Positions 1 to 9,142 of a DNA stretch of 64,000 nucleotides are shown piece after piece. Position 1 is the stretch's first letter, and the number at the start of each line of letters is the position of its first letter. Source of the DNA: Paenibacillus aquistagni (GTDB lineage Bacteria; Bacillota; Bacilli; Paenibacillales; Paenibacillaceae); assembly GCF_900177815.1 (NCBI RefSeq), contig NZ_FXAZ01000001.1:930001-994000 (forward strand), written 5' to 3'. Made by a program: the position numbers and the translations under genes. A model generated the notes under the pieces. It saw only the letters and a list, made by a program, of their open reading frames with translations. It did no database searches and was not told the origin of the DNA.

Positions 1-251
1 AACAAGCAAATGCGGCCATAAAGGAGGAGATCGAATCCTCCATCAAGAAGCTGCAAGAAATGAAAAGTGATATTTACGGGTTTGGAAATGTCATCCATCA
101 AGGGCAGCCAAAGCTGTGGAAGAAGGTTGCTGCTGATTGGACGGATAGAACTTTTCCTACACTTGAGACGGTTGTGACAGTAGACTTGCATATTCATCGC
201 CTTGGCTTAAGGACGAATCCGTTAATACGCAGCATGGAGGAGCAGGAGTAG
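1..251 (+). CDS. Ger(x)C family spore germination protein, C-terminal end (partial)
   Basis: The frame is open from the left edge (codons in the phase of base 3) and stops at 249-251, giving the last 82 residues of a protein that begins outside the window. The visible part, SDIYGFGNVIHQ, then a conserved Trp and alternating strands ending VVTVDLHIHRLGLRTNPL, matches the C-terminal domain of Ger(x)C lipoproteins, the C subunit of nutrient germinant receptors in the spore inner membrane. The two complete Ger(x)C genes further along the window have the same ending (DPIGFGNFVRQ and DPLGFGLRYMA followed by similar strands). Lipobox and N-terminal domains lie outside the window. Confidence 0.8.
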   Translation, partial: QANAAIKEEIESSIKKLQEMKSDIYGFGNVIHQGQPKLWKKVAADWTDRTFPTLETVVTVDLHIHRLGLRTNPLIRSMEEQE

Positions 252-556
252 AGAATCCCGAACGCAGAATGTGAGTGAAAATAACACTCTTTGTTAATAA
301 TGAAGAAATGAAATTGCGTATTTGGTTAAAATATCATGTAAATCAACGATATTTTAAGTATATTAATCATATTAACGCTTACATGAAAGAATATGGCGAA
401 TAATAAGCGTGAAAGTGTGATAAAAATCGTATATAGTATTTATTATAGTGTAAAAAGACGAGCAAAATGAATATTTTGTTTTTCGGAGGAGCCTGGCATT
501 TTAGGGCTCCTCTTTGTCTTTTTTAGGATTTACAAATAAAGGGAGTGGATTAGGGA
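252..556. other. AT-rich intergenic region with a terminator hairpin close to the next gene
   Basis: Roughly 305 bases without a supported gene. Bases 290-480 are very AT-rich and hold no -35/-10 pair that I trust. The only clear element is the intrinsic terminator at 487-524, only about 33 bases before the antiporter start, so it is either the end of the Ger(x)C transcript or an attenuator in the antiporter leader. Confidence 0.5.
487..524 (+). terminator. Rho-independent terminator (possible attenuator)
   Basis: Perfect 7-bp stem AGGAGCC (487-493) / GGCTCCT (505-511) with an 11-base loop, followed by CTTTGTCTTTTTT. It lies 236 bases after the Ger(x)C stop but just 33 bases before the antiporter ATG. 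Confidence 0.7.
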
Positions 557-1735
557 ATGGAGTTCATTTTGTATCTGGTAATGATACTATTCTTCACAAA
601 GGTTGCTGGCGACCTGTCTGTACGTCTAGGACAGCCAGCGGTACTGGGGAAGCTCTTGGTGGGCGTTATCTTGGGACCTGCGGTGCTCGGCTGGATCGAG
701 AATACCACCTTTATTGAGCAAACAGCTGAGATCGGCGTGCTGCTCTTAATGTTTATCGCGGGGCTTGAGACGGATCTGGATCAATTAAAGAGCAATTGGA
801 AGTCAGCACTTGCTGTAGCCGTTGGCGGTATTATTTTGCCATTTATCGGGGGATATGGTGCTGCAGCGGCATTTGGCTTCACGCACAGCCATGCCTTGTT
901 CTTCGCAGTCTTGTTCTGTGCTACTTCTGTCAGCATCTCCGTTCAGGTGCTAAAAGAAATGAACAAGCTGTCGTCTCGTGAAGGAACGACGATTCTTGGA
1001 GCAGCGGTAATTGATGATGTGCTTGTCGTGATCTTGCTTGCCTTCATTATGAGCATGCTTGGTCAAGGTTCAGATGTATCCCTTGGCGTGCTTGTAGGTA
1101 AAAAGGTTCTATTCTTTGTCATTACCATTGCAGCGAGCATTTTTGTTGTTCCGCCAATGATGAAATGGCTCTCCAAGCTCAAAGTGACCGAAGCGGTTAT
1201 CACGATGGCACTTGTCATCTGCTTTGGTTTTGCTTACTTTGCAGAAATGCTGCAAATGGCTGGTATTATCGGAGCATTCGCAGCAGGGATCGCATTGTCA
1301 CAGACCCCATTCAGGCATGATATTGAACACAAGATTGAACCGATTGCCTATGCGGTATTCGTGCCTGTCTTCTTCGTGAGCATTGGTCTTAATGTCAGCT
1401 TTGAGGGAATTGGCAGCCAGATTGGACTGCTTGTCGTGATCACGATTGTTGCGATCGTGACGAAGCTGCTCGGGGGCTTTGCTGGCGCTCGCTTAACTGG
1501 ATTCAACAACAAGTCTTCTTGGGTTATCGGGTCAGGCATGGTGTCCCGTGGTGAAGTCGCGCTTATTATAGCTGCAACTGGTCTTCAAGGGGGATTACTG
1601 CTGCAGGAGTACTTCACAGCGGTCGTCATTATGGTTATCATTACGACGCTGGCGACACCACCGCTGCTCAAAATCTTGTTCAGCGAAAAATCGTCTGCAT
1701 CCACCAAGTCTGTTGATCAGTCTTCCAATATGTAA
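557..1735 (+). CDS. CPA2-family cation:proton antiporter (GerN/NapA-like)
   Basis: 392 residues, almost entirely hydrophobic, with about 12-13 predicted membrane segments and no C-terminal TrkA domain. This is the usual length of NapA/GerN-type Na+(K+)/H+ antiporters. The paired aspartates of the ion-binding site are visible as VIDD at residues 151-154, preceded by the unwound-helix motif CATSVSISVQ (121-130). The ATG has GGGAG upstream. Monovalent cation/proton exchange at the cell membrane is expected. The GerN subgroup works in spore germination, and a germination gene ends just upstream, but general sodium or pH homeostasis is equally possible. It is monocistronic, bounded by hairpins on both sides. 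Confidence 0.88.
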   Translation: MEFILYLVMILFFTKVAGDLSVRLGQPAVLGKLLVGVILGPAVLGWIENTTFIEQTAEIGVLLLMFIAGLETDLDQLKSNWKSALAVAVGGIILPFIGGYGAAAAFGFTHSHALFFAVLFCATSVSISVQVLKEMNKLSSREGTTILGAAVIDDVLVVILLAFIMSMLGQGSDVSLGVLVGKKVLFFVITIAASIFVVPPMMKWLSKLKVTEAVITMALVICFGFAYFAEMLQMAGIIGAFAAGIALSQTPFRHDIEHKIEPIAYAVFVPVFFVSIGLNVSFEGIGSQIGLLVVITIVAIVTKLLGGFAGARLTGFNNKSSWVIGSGMVSRGEVALIIAATGLQGGLLLQEYFTAVVIMVIITTLATPPLLKILFSEKSSASTKSVDQSSNM

Positions 1736-1770
1736 GCCAGAGACATGATAGACGTATGCAAGCAGCAGGA

Positions 1771-1819
1771 GAAGCATTCAGAACTCACTCTTCAGTGGAT
1801 CTGAATGCTTCTTTTTTTG
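1771..1819 (+). terminator. Rho-independent terminator of the antiporter gene
   Basis: GAAGCATTCAG (1771-1781) pairs with CTGAATGCTTC (1801-1811), an 11-bp stem, followed by seven T residues. Confidence 0.9.
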
Positions 1820-1825
1820 TGTATG

Positions 1826-1880
1826 AAAAAGCATCGGCCCAATAGCTGCCCCATGAAGGCCGATCTATTGAACCGATGCT
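1826..1880 (-). terminator. Terminator of the DUF2871 gene (minus strand)
   Basis: AGCATCGG and CCGATGCT (stem arms 1830-1837 and 1873-1880) flank a loop with a further nested complement; read on the minus strand the stem is followed by TTTTTC. It stands just past the stop of the leftward gene. Confidence 0.7.
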
Positions 1881-1903
1881 CTATAATTTTGACAAGCAAT
1901 GAA

Positions 1904-2299
1904 TTATTTGACGTGTTTGCGAAGCAGGGCAAGCAGCCAGATGATGCCTGCACCCAAAATAGCATGCCCAAGTCCTGCAATGTGAGGAAGGAAGCTCAGA
2001 TCTTCTCCTTGGACCTGCAAGAGCCCTCTCATCGTCATCGCAGCCAATGAGATGATCAAGCCTACATTATATATGATATACCATGCATTAAAGGTTTTTG
2101 ATTGGTGAATCTGAAACAGCTTGTCTAAGATCATTGCAACAAGGAAAAACAAAAAGCCAAGAACTAAAATATGAGTATGAAGGCCTTTTAAAATCGTATC
2201 TCCAGTAAAGTCATTAAGCTTGGTGTATTCCCGATAGAATATACCGCTGATCAATCCTAGAATCGCATAAAAAAATGAGGTGTAATAAAGTCTTTTCAT
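1904..2299 (-). CDS. DUF2871 family small integral membrane protein
   Basis: 131 residues starting MKRLYYTSFF. The start at 2299 is chosen over an upstream ATG because AAAGGAGAG lies at the right distance. About four hydrophobic helices are visible (ILGLISGIFYRE, HTHILVLGFLFFLVAMIL, YIIYNVGLIISLAAMTM, GLGHAILGAGIIWLLALL). The conserved HTHILVLGF and GLGHAILGAG histidine motifs match the DUF2871 family as I remember it; a link to haem-copper oxidase-type folds is speculation. Function unknown. It stands alone, convergent with the antiporter gene. Confidence 0.75.
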   Translation of the reverse strand: MKRLYYTSFFYAILGLISGIFYREYTKLNDFTGDTILKGLHTHILVLGFLFFLVAMILDKLFQIHQSKTFNAWYIIYNVGLIISLAAMTMRGLLQVQGEDLSFLPHIAGLGHAILGAGIIWLLALLRKHVK

Positions 2300-2497
2300 G
2301 AACGTCTCTCCTTTATCTAGGTTCAGTATGAGTAGGTTGGTCATATGACTCCATCTTATTGTAGGATTATGAACGCAATATGAACAACCCGCCTAGAGTA
2401 CAAAACTTTGACAACTTTGATTCAAATCACACGGGAAGCTATTCTTAACGTGTATAGTAGGAGTTGCAAATTCAAAAAAAGAAAAGGAGAGCTTGCC

Positions 2498-3196
2498 ATG
2501 AGCTTTTATCAGGATTTGACACCTTATTATGATGAGATTTTTCCTGCGAACCATAAGCAGCTTGACTTCATACAATCTTATATTCAACAAGGCGACCTGC
2601 TTGATGTAGGGGCAGGCACAGGCAATACAGCTGCAGCTCTTGCTCAGCTTGGCTATCATGTAACGGCAATCGAGCCAGAGCCTAGTATGTATGAGAACTT
2701 AAAGGAGAAAGCGCAGCATACCGCGCAGCTAACAGCACTGCCGCTAACCATGCAGCAATGCTCAGAATTGCAAGATCAATATGATGCAATCTACTGCATC
2801 GGCAATACACTCGTTCATTTGAACAGCGTAGAAGAAGTTGGGGCCTGGCTCAAGGAAACGCGCCGATTGCTGCGTAAGGATGGCGCGCTCATCATCCAGA
2901 TCGTGAATATCGAAAAGATTAAGGACCATAAGGAATTTCATTTCCCGTCCATGGTGAAGAAGGATTTTACATTTGATCGCGCATATGATCTGAGTGGAGA
3001 GAAGATCAAATTCACGACTTCCATCACAACCAATGACAGCTGCTTTTCCAATACCATTTCATTGCTCAAGCTGACAGCACAAGCACTTCTTGCTGGTATA
3101 AACGAAGCTGGATTCCAATCAGTGGAAGCCTTTTCAAGCTTTGAAAAAACTCCTTATGATCCAAATGGGGCCGCATTGATCGTTGCTGCCAGATGA
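2498..3196 (+). CDS. Class I SAM-dependent methyltransferase
   Basis: 232 residues starting MSFYQDLTPYYDEIFP after AAAAGGAGAG; an in-frame ATG 90 bases upstream lacks a ribosome binding site. The SAM-binding glycine motif LLDVGAGTGNTAAAL is near residue 34-48, the acidic end of strand 2 is VTAIEPEP, and YDAIYCIGNTLVHL is motif post II. The C-terminal half follows the small free-standing methyltransferase pattern. Substrate unknown. It is monocistronic with its own terminator. Confidence 0.85.
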   Translation: MSFYQDLTPYYDEIFPANHKQLDFIQSYIQQGDLLDVGAGTGNTAAALAQLGYHVTAIEPEPSMYENLKEKAQHTAQLTALPLTMQQCSELQDQYDAIYCIGNTLVHLNSVEEVGAWLKETRRLLRKDGALIIQIVNIEKIKDHKEFHFPSMVKKDFTFDRAYDLSGEKIKFTTSITTNDSCFSNTISLLKLTAQALLAGINEAGFQSVEAFSSFEKTPYDPNGAALIVAAR

Positions 3197-3204
3197 TTGC
3201 GTTT

Positions 3205-3251
3205 AAACAAGCTTATTGCTCATTATTTTGAGACTTTAGGCTTGTTTTTTT
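3205..3251 (+). terminator. Terminator of the methyltransferase gene
   Basis: AAACAAGC (3205-3212) pairs with GCTTGTTT (3240-3247), followed by a T run to 3251. The loop is long (27 bases), so the call is moderate. Confidence 0.6.
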
Positions 3252-3442
3252 ATAGCATCTGATAATATGGCGATTTGGACATATTGTTTCTAGTGTATAG
3301 TTAGATTGAAAAGATAGAGATGACTTCATCCCGATACTCGGGCAAACGAATATAAGGGGAGAAAGTAGCGAATGACTAATATGAAGACATAATCAGGAAA
3401 GACAACAAAAAAACAATTGAACCATACATGAGGAGCTTGGAG

Positions 3443-4438
3443 ATGGAAATCAACTACTGGGTGCTTGGCATCGTCATTGTTTTGGCGTTATCTTTCGATT
3501 TTATTAATGGTTTTCATGACACGGCAAATGCAATTGCAACGTCAATCTCTACACGCGCATTAACACCAAAAGCGGCAATCATCTTGGCTGCGGTTATGAA
3601 CTTTATTGGCGCGCTGCTGTTCTCAGGGGTCGCTGAGACAATTGGAGGCAGCGTAGCGAATCCCATGGAGCTTGATAATGGGATACCGATTGTTATCGCT
3701 ACCCTCATAGCCGCCATACTATGGAATCTTCTAACATGGTGGTTTGGCATACCGTCTTCTTCATCTCACGCGCTGATCGGTGCGCTGGCGGGGGCTGTCT
3801 TCATTGGAGCAGGTCCATCCATGGTGAATTGGAGGGGCTTTATCGGCATTGTACAAGCCCTAATCTTTTCTCCCCTGATTGGGTTTGGCATTGGATACGT
3901 GATCATGACGATTCTAAAATGGATCTTTGCGAAGAAAAATCCTCATACGGTCAACAAGGGCTTTCGGACCCTGCAAATCTTCACCGCGGCCCTGCAGTCC
4001 TTTACACATGGCACGAACGACGCTCAAAAGGCGATGGGGATCATTACATTTGCGCTTGTGTCGGCACGGGTTCAGGATCATCTTGAAGTGCCGTTCTGGG
4101 TAAAGCTGTCCGCAGCTACAGCCATCGCGCTTGGTTCCTCCGTAGGAGGCTGGAAGATTATTAAGACGATGGGCACGAAGCTGTTCAAGATCGAGCCGAT
4201 TAATGGATTTGCAGCAGATGTTACGGGTGCTAGCGTCATATTCAGTGCAACGCTGCTCCATCTGCCAGTAAGCACCACGCATGTGATCACATCGGCGATT
4301 CTTGGTGTTGGCTCAGCCAAACGTTTTTCATCTGTCAAATGGTCTACAGCTGGTCAGATCGTCATTACGTGGTTTATTACCATTCCAATCACAGCGACGC
4401 TTGCAGGACTTATTTTTAAGCTGATGTTTGGCTGGTAG
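3443..4438 (+). CDS. pit: PiT-family inorganic phosphate transporter
   Basis: 331 residues, about ten membrane helices. The duplicated PiT signature is seen twice: FDFINGFHDTANAIATSI near residues 15-32 and FTHGTNDAQKAMG in the second half, with SSSHALIGALAGA and STTHVITSAILG as the repeated Ser/Thr-His motifs. This predicts low-affinity phosphate (metal-phosphate) symport with H+ or Na+. The start at 3443 has GAGGAG seven bases upstream; an ATG 15 bases earlier overlaps that site. Many Firmicutes pair pit with a DUF47 regulator, but none lies next to this gene. The ~190-base upstream region has a weak TTGGAC...TATAGT pair at 3275-3301 with only a 15-bp spacer. Confidence 0.93.
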   Translation: MEINYWVLGIVIVLALSFDFINGFHDTANAIATSISTRALTPKAAIILAAVMNFIGALLFSGVAETIGGSVANPMELDNGIPIVIATLIAAILWNLLTWWFGIPSSSSHALIGALAGAVFIGAGPSMVNWRGFIGIVQALIFSPLIGFGIGYVIMTILKWIFAKKNPHTVNKGFRTLQIFTAALQSFTHGTNDAQKAMGIITFALVSARVQDHLEVPFWVKLSAATAIALGSSVGGWKIIKTMGTKLFKIEPINGFAADVTGASVIFSATLLHLPVSTTHVITSAILGVGSAKRFSSVKWSTAGQIVITWFITIPITATLAGLIFKLMFGW

Positions 4439-4481
4439 AATGTTCTCTGACGAACAAACATCATAAGAATTGAGTTGGAAG

Positions 4482-4524
4482 AAAGTCTACGATCTTCGGT
4501 CACGAGGACATGTGGGCTTTTTTT
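4482..4524 (+). terminator. Terminator of the phosphate transporter gene
   Basis: AAAGTCTAC pairs (with G-U pairs) with GTGGGCTTT around an inner GATCTTCGGTC hairpin, and runs into TTTTTT. Confidence 0.65.
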
Positions 4525-4701
4525 GTTCAAAAAATATTACATTTTGAAAAAAAGGAAACGGATGTTCGGTGTAGAATTTGGAATAAGCGGTGCTTTTTTT
4601 GTCGAAAAAGAGGTAGCCCAAATAGCTGATATCGATCTTTCCTGAAACGAATGATCATGTCATGCGTTTTAATAGGAATAGACAACAGGAGGAGGAATAG
4701 T

Positions 4702-6141
4702 GTGATAGAGATAACGGAAGGATACATAGATGCGATGGCGCCAAACGCGTCAGCGATCAAGAATGCTCAAGGCCTTGTTAGGAAACGCAGCTACGTCGAG
4801 TTGAAGCAGTCGAAAGACGGCACGCTCTTGTTTGGGGAATGCGCGGGAAGCGGGAAGTCGAATTATTCGTGCTCTGCTGACTTTGTGAACAAAGAACAGC
4901 CTGTGCTGCGGTGTTCTTGTCCGAGCAGGCAGTTTCCTTGCAAGCATTCCCTTGGATTGCTGTATGCATTTGCCGCAGGCCAGCCGTTCGCTGAGTCAGA
5001 CATTCCAGAGGATATACTAGCGAAGCGGGAAAAAGCCGAGAAGCGAGAGCTTAAAAAGCAGCAAGATGGCGATGCAAAGGATGCGAAACCAAAGCCGAAA
5101 AAGGTGAATAAATCAGCGCTCAAGAAGAAGATTCAAGCCCAGCTTGAAGGGTTGGATTTACTTGAGAAGCTTACCTTATCTCTAGTGCGTAGTGGCTTAG
5201 GAACGATAGATAAAACGGTGCTGAAGTCGATGAAGGACCATGTTAAGCAGCTTGGCAACCATTATTTGACCGGTGCTCAAATCGAGCTTCGCCGGCTTGT
5301 TCTTCTATTGGAAGAAAAGAATCTGGAGGAGAACTATTCACAAGCCATGGAGCAAATGATTCTCCTCCATGCGTTTATCAAAAAAGGCCGTGCGCACTTG
5401 ACGGCGAAGCTTGCTGATCCCGAACTTCCGCTAGACTCTGAGACGACGATTGAAGAGTGGCTTGGACATGCGTGGCAGCTTAGCGAACTGCATGATATTG
5501 GATTTGTTCATAGAGAGGCAGAGCTTATTCAGCTTGCTTTCTTAAGCTATGACGATAAGGGAAGACAGGAGTTTGTCGATCAGGGCTATTGGCTCGAAAC
5601 CTCCACGGGTGAAGTGAATCGCACGCTTCAATTCCGCCCATACAAAGCGGCCAAATTCATAAAAGAAGAGGACAGCTTCTTCGATGCCGTGCTCGTTAGC
5701 GAGCTGTATCGTTATCCTGGCGATATCAATCGAAGAATACGCTGGGAAGCGATGACAGCACGACCGTTATCCGAACAGGATTATGAGTCTATACACAAAA
5801 ATGCCCATCGCTCCTTCGCAGATGTCATCAAGCAGGTGAAAAATCAGCTTAAGAACCCGCTTGGCGATCGTCATCCTGTCATGCTGGTGCATGTTAGCCG
5901 CATTCAAGAGAGCGAGGAAGGGCAATTCGTATGCCTTGATGAGAACGGCCAGCAGCTGCAATTGGAAGATACCAAATATTATGGCTGCAGCACGGTCTCG
6001 CTTCTGCCTTATGTGCCTAAAGCGATGCTTGAGGATGTTCAATTGCTGGTTATGTTTGAGCACCAGCAAGATCGTGGCCAGTTGATCGCACAGCCGCTAA
6101 CTCTAATCAAAGGCACGGATATGCTCCGTCTCTTGTACTAA
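4702..6141 (+). CDS. SWIM zinc-finger protein, first gene of the MoxR/VWA operon
   Basis: 479 residues from a GTG start at 4702, chosen because AGGAGGAGG ends six bases before it. A SWIM zinc-binding motif C-x-C-x6-C-x-H is seen at residues 71-82 (CSCPSRQFPCKH), preceded by the typical beta-strand segment. A lysine-rich charged linker (about 110-145) leads into a long helical C-terminal region with no motif I recognise. SWIM domains are thought to bind DNA or protein partners. The gene begins a run of five closely packed genes (gaps of 12 and 37 bases, then an overlap and a 2-base gap), so a shared role with the HEAT, MoxR, DUF5682 and VWA proteins is likely. Actual function unknown. Confidence 0.85.
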   Translation: MIEITEGYIDAMAPNASAIKNAQGLVRKRSYVELKQSKDGTLLFGECAGSGKSNYSCSADFVNKEQPVLRCSCPSRQFPCKHSLGLLYAFAAGQPFAESDIPEDILAKREKAEKRELKKQQDGDAKDAKPKPKKVNKSALKKKIQAQLEGLDLLEKLTLSLVRSGLGTIDKTVLKSMKDHVKQLGNHYLTGAQIELRRLVLLLEEKNLEENYSQAMEQMILLHAFIKKGRAHLTAKLADPELPLDSETTIEEWLGHAWQLSELHDIGFVHREAELIQLAFLSYDDKGRQEFVDQGYWLETSTGEVNRTLQFRPYKAAKFIKEEDSFFDAVLVSELYRYPGDINRRIRWEAMTARPLSEQDYESIHKNAHRSFADVIKQVKNQLKNPLGDRHPVMLVHVSRIQESEEGQFVCLDENGQQLQLEDTKYYGCSTVSLLPYVPKAMLEDVQLLVMFEHQQDRGQLIAQPLTLIKGTDMLRLLY

Positions 6142-6153
6142 GGAGGTAAGACG

Positions 6154-8001
6154 ATGAGTACAGCATTGCTGCAAGAGCTATATCAAGAAGTACGTCGAAT
6201 CTATATTGCAGGAAGTGAATTGGCTGTCGAAGACTTTCGTCTGAAGCGATTACAGCCTTCGTTCGAGAAGTTGGGAGAACGAGCGCCTGTGTTCAAGCGG
6301 ATAGGCGAGTGCATACAAGAACTCATTTCGAGAGAGTCGCAAGTCTCTCAATCTTCAGCAGAAAAATTGCAGGATCTAGGCCTGCTGCTTAGTTCCGTAT
6401 TGAAGACCTTAGGAACTACTGGCGACCAAGGCGAATGTAGGGATATTGAGAACATTCCCCACTCCTTAACCACACATCTGTCCTATCGGAAGCTGGCGCT
6501 TGTGCAGGAAGCTTTGACAACTACCGGCAGCGGACGATATGAAGTGGTTAAAGATGCGTATGAAGCAGGGATGTTTCATGACTTGCGCTTACTGCCTTAT
6601 GCCATTCGAGCGCTGAGTGATCCCTATAGCGAGATTGCGGAGCTGGCTGAGAAGAGCATTCTTCCAAGCTACGGCGAAGAGATCATCCCCCATTTGAAGA
6701 CTTCCTTCGAAGCCTGCGGCGGTAAAGTTCAAGCGAGAACCCTGGGAGCGATTGCTGCCATAGGTGGCAAGGGAGTCTCGGAACTGCTGATTGAAGCCGC
6801 TCACTCAGGCTCTGATGATGTGAAGGTGGTCGCGATTCGGCATTTGGGTGCTTATGACCAATATGATGAGGAACTGTTTGGCTTCGCAGCAGCTAAGAAG
6901 AAAGCATTACGAGAAGCCGCATATGACGCGCTGTCCCAACGAGGATCGGACCAAGCGATTGAACGCATCTATGAAGCATTCAGCGGAAAAGACATGGAAA
7001 CCGCTTTAACCGCGGTTCAGCAGTGTGATTCTCCTAAGCTTACCGATATGATTGTCGAAGGCTTGAACTCGGAGCTTAAGCTTGCTGAAGAGCTAAAAGG
7101 AGATAAGAAGAAAAGTGATCAGCTGTGGCAGCGGGTTCAATATTTTTTAAGAGCGCTTTACGATAAACAAAGCCCTGCGCTAGAAGAACTTTTTTCTGGT
7201 ATCATCGATCAATATACGCATTACATGAAATATGGGTGGCTGGAGCTGTATGACCAAGCTGCCATATACATCGAAGAGAACATGTCTGCGGACGGACTAA
7301 GCAAGCTGCAAGCCTTGGAGAAAGCGAATCCACGCTATATGCCGCATGCTTTCCGTATGTCACATGCGTATCTTACTCCTGCTGAGCTGTATGAACGATA
7401 TGCGCCAATCTTATCGAATAAGGCGAACACATTATCTGCTAAGGACGCTCAAAAGTTCAAGGAATCGTTGATTGAAACCATACAAGATATGATCTATTCA
7501 CGAGAATATGCAGCTTACAGCCTGCCTGATCTCACGATTCAAAACGAAATCTGGCTGTCCTCCGTTATCATCCCGCCTGCTAATCTATTAGCTGACAAAT
7601 GGGATGAACGATGGCTGGATGTGTTTGTAGAAGCGCAAGCCTTTGATCTTGTATGCGCCTTTGCGAGACCCGGGCACAAAGGAGCAGAACATCTCTTGCT
7701 AAGCAGGGCTCATATGCCACCGAAGCGTGTGACGGACTTCGCGAGCAAGCTGCTGCAAGGACTCATTCGTGTTGGAGTTCAAGAGGAGCAATGTGCAGAG
7801 ATTCTGATCGGGTTGCTGGAGTCAAAGAACTGTGACTTATTCGATAAGCTTCTCGTGGATTATATGAAGAAGCTTGCGCCTGAATATCTAGATCAACTAA
7901 TAGCTGTTCAGTCGAAGAGCAGCATGTATTCGACTAATCTGCTGCTCCAGCATATCATCAATCATTTGGAAATGAAGCATAAAGAGGAAACGACAGCATA
8001 A
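6154..8001 (+). CDS. HEAT-like helical repeat protein of the MoxR/VWA operon
   Basis: 615 residues after AAGGAGG, 12 bases downstream of the SWIM gene. Residues about 135-330 show repeated paired helices of HEAT/PBS-lyase character (LRLLPYAIRALSDPYSEIAELAEKSI, then ARTLGAIAAIGGKGVSELLIEAAHSG, then VKVVAIRHLGAYD...). The N-terminal ~110 residues and the C-terminal half are helical without a recognised motif. There is no signal peptide or membrane segment, so it is cytoplasmic. The likely role is a protein-binding scaffold or substrate adaptor for the neighbouring MoxR ATPase; this is inference from position and fold only. Confidence 0.8.
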   Translation: MSTALLQELYQEVRRIYIAGSELAVEDFRLKRLQPSFEKLGERAPVFKRIGECIQELISRESQVSQSSAEKLQDLGLLLSSVLKTLGTTGDQGECRDIENIPHSLTTHLSYRKLALVQEALTTTGSGRYEVVKDAYEAGMFHDLRLLPYAIRALSDPYSEIAELAEKSILPSYGEEIIPHLKTSFEACGGKVQARTLGAIAAIGGKGVSELLIEAAHSGSDDVKVVAIRHLGAYDQYDEELFGFAAAKKKALREAAYDALSQRGSDQAIERIYEAFSGKDMETALTAVQQCDSPKLTDMIVEGLNSELKLAEELKGDKKKSDQLWQRVQYFLRALYDKQSPALEELFSGIIDQYTHYMKYGWLELYDQAAIYIEENMSADGLSKLQALEKANPRYMPHAFRMSHAYLTPAELYERYAPILSNKANTLSAKDAQKFKESLIETIQDMIYSREYAAYSLPDLTIQNEIWLSSVIIPPANLLADKWDERWLDVFVEAQAFDLVCAFARPGHKGAEHLLLSRAHMPPKRVTDFASKLLQGLIRVGVQEEQCAEILIGLLESKNCDLFDKLLVDYMKKLAPEYLDQLIAVQSKSSMYSTNLLLQHIINHLEMKHKEETTA

Positions 8002-8038
8002 CAATTGCCATTACTCTAGAGATAAGGGAGAGGAATAC

Positions 8039-9142
8039 ATGTCCACAACGGAGCATGAGACGCAAGAGATGATGCGCTTACCAGCTGAGCAATTATATCG
8101 CGAGGAACTGGAGGCGCTTAAGAAGGCAGATAAGGGAAAAGTGCCTGTTGGCTGGCAGATGTCACCGCAGGCCGTTCTTGCTTTTATTACAGGCGGCAAG
8201 GCAGGGAGTACCGTAATCACGCCAAAATATATTGGCAATAAGCGCCTTGTTGAGATGGCGATTGCAACACTAGTCACAGATCGGGCGCTGCTTCTCATAG
8301 GAGAACCGGGAACAGCGAAGTCATGGCTGTCTGAGAATCTATCAGCTGCTATATATGGACATTCGGGGTTGGTCGTGCAAGGAACGGCAGGTACGACGGA
8401 GGAGCAGGTGCGTTATTCCTGGAACTATGCAATGCTGCTCGCGCAAGGTCCTTCCCAAGAAGCGCTGGTGAAGAGTCCGATCATGCGTGCGATGGAGGCA
8501 GGCGGCCTTGCACGCTTTGAGGAGATATCACGCTGTGCCTCAGAAGTACAGGATGCGCTGATCTCAATTCTGTCAGAGAAGACCATCTCCATCCCTGAAC
8601 TGGGCAGAGAAATTAACGCCGCTAAAGGTTTCTCTATCATTGCCACTGCGAATACAAGGGACCGTGGGGTTAATGAAATGTCTGCTGCTTTGAAGCGGCG
8701 CTTTAATATTATTGTGCTGCCAACTCCATCCGATATGGAGACAGAAGTAGAGATTGTGAGAAAGCGGGTGAAGGAGATTGCTGCTGCTTATGATTTGCAG
8801 GCGGCTGCACCAGCCGATGAGGCGCTCTACAAGGTGGTAACGATCTTCCGTGAACTTCGCAGCGGCATGACACTAGACAAGAAGGAGAAGCTCAAGTCGC
8901 CAGCAGGTGTGATATCAACTGCAGAAGCTATCTCGCTGCTAACGAACAGCATGGCGCTTGCAGCAAGCTTTGGCAGCGGCGAGTTGTCGGATGAAGATCT
9001 GGCTGCTGGTCTGCAAGGAGCAATCGTGAAGGATGATGTGAAGGATAAGCTGGTATGGAAAGAGTATTTGGAGAATGTCATGAAGAAGCGCGGCGCGGAA
9101 TGGAGAGGCTTGTATGCGGCATGCAAGGAGATGAATGAGTGA
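8039..9142 (+). CDS. MoxR-type AAA+ ATPase
   Basis: 367 residues. Walker A is GEPGTAKS at 88-95, the Walker B region is ARFEEIS at 158-164, where the usual Asp of the DE pair is Glu (E161-E162), sensor 1 is ATANT at 202-206 and the arginine pair RR at 220-221 follows an ALKRRF motif. The residue 144-185 insert (KSPIMRAMEAGG ... ALISILSEKT) is the helix-2 type insert of MoxR proteins. MoxR ATPases use ATP to remodel or load partners, generally together with a VWA protein encoded nearby, as in RavA-ViaA, NorQ-NorD and CoxD-CoxE; here that partner is two genes downstream. The stop overlaps the next start (GTGA). Confidence 0.92.
   Translation: MSTTEHETQEMMRLPAEQLYREELEALKKADKGKVPVGWQMSPQAVLAFITGGKAGSTVITPKYIGNKRLVEMAIATLVTDRALLLIGEPGTAKSWLSENLSAAIYGHSGLVVQGTAGTTEEQVRYSWNYAMLLAQGPSQEALVKSPIMRAMEAGGLARFEEISRCASEVQDALISILSEKTISIPELGREINAAKGFSIIATANTRDRGVNEMSAALKRRFNIIVLPTPSDMETEVEIVRKRVKEIAAAYDLQAAAPADEALYKVVTIFRELRSGMTLDKKEKLKSPAGVISTAEAISLLTNSMALAASFGSGELSDEDLAAGLQGAIVKDDVKDKLVWKEYLENVMKKRGAEWRGLYAACKEMNE

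Noticed and set aside
2408-2458. TTGACA followed by TATAGT before the methyltransferase
   Set aside because: The spacing is about 39 bases, far from the 16-18 required.
3356-3392. Six-codon frame with GGGGAG upstream of the phosphate transporter
   Set aside because: No known leader peptide resembles it and there is no attenuator hairpin between it and the gene; too short to support.
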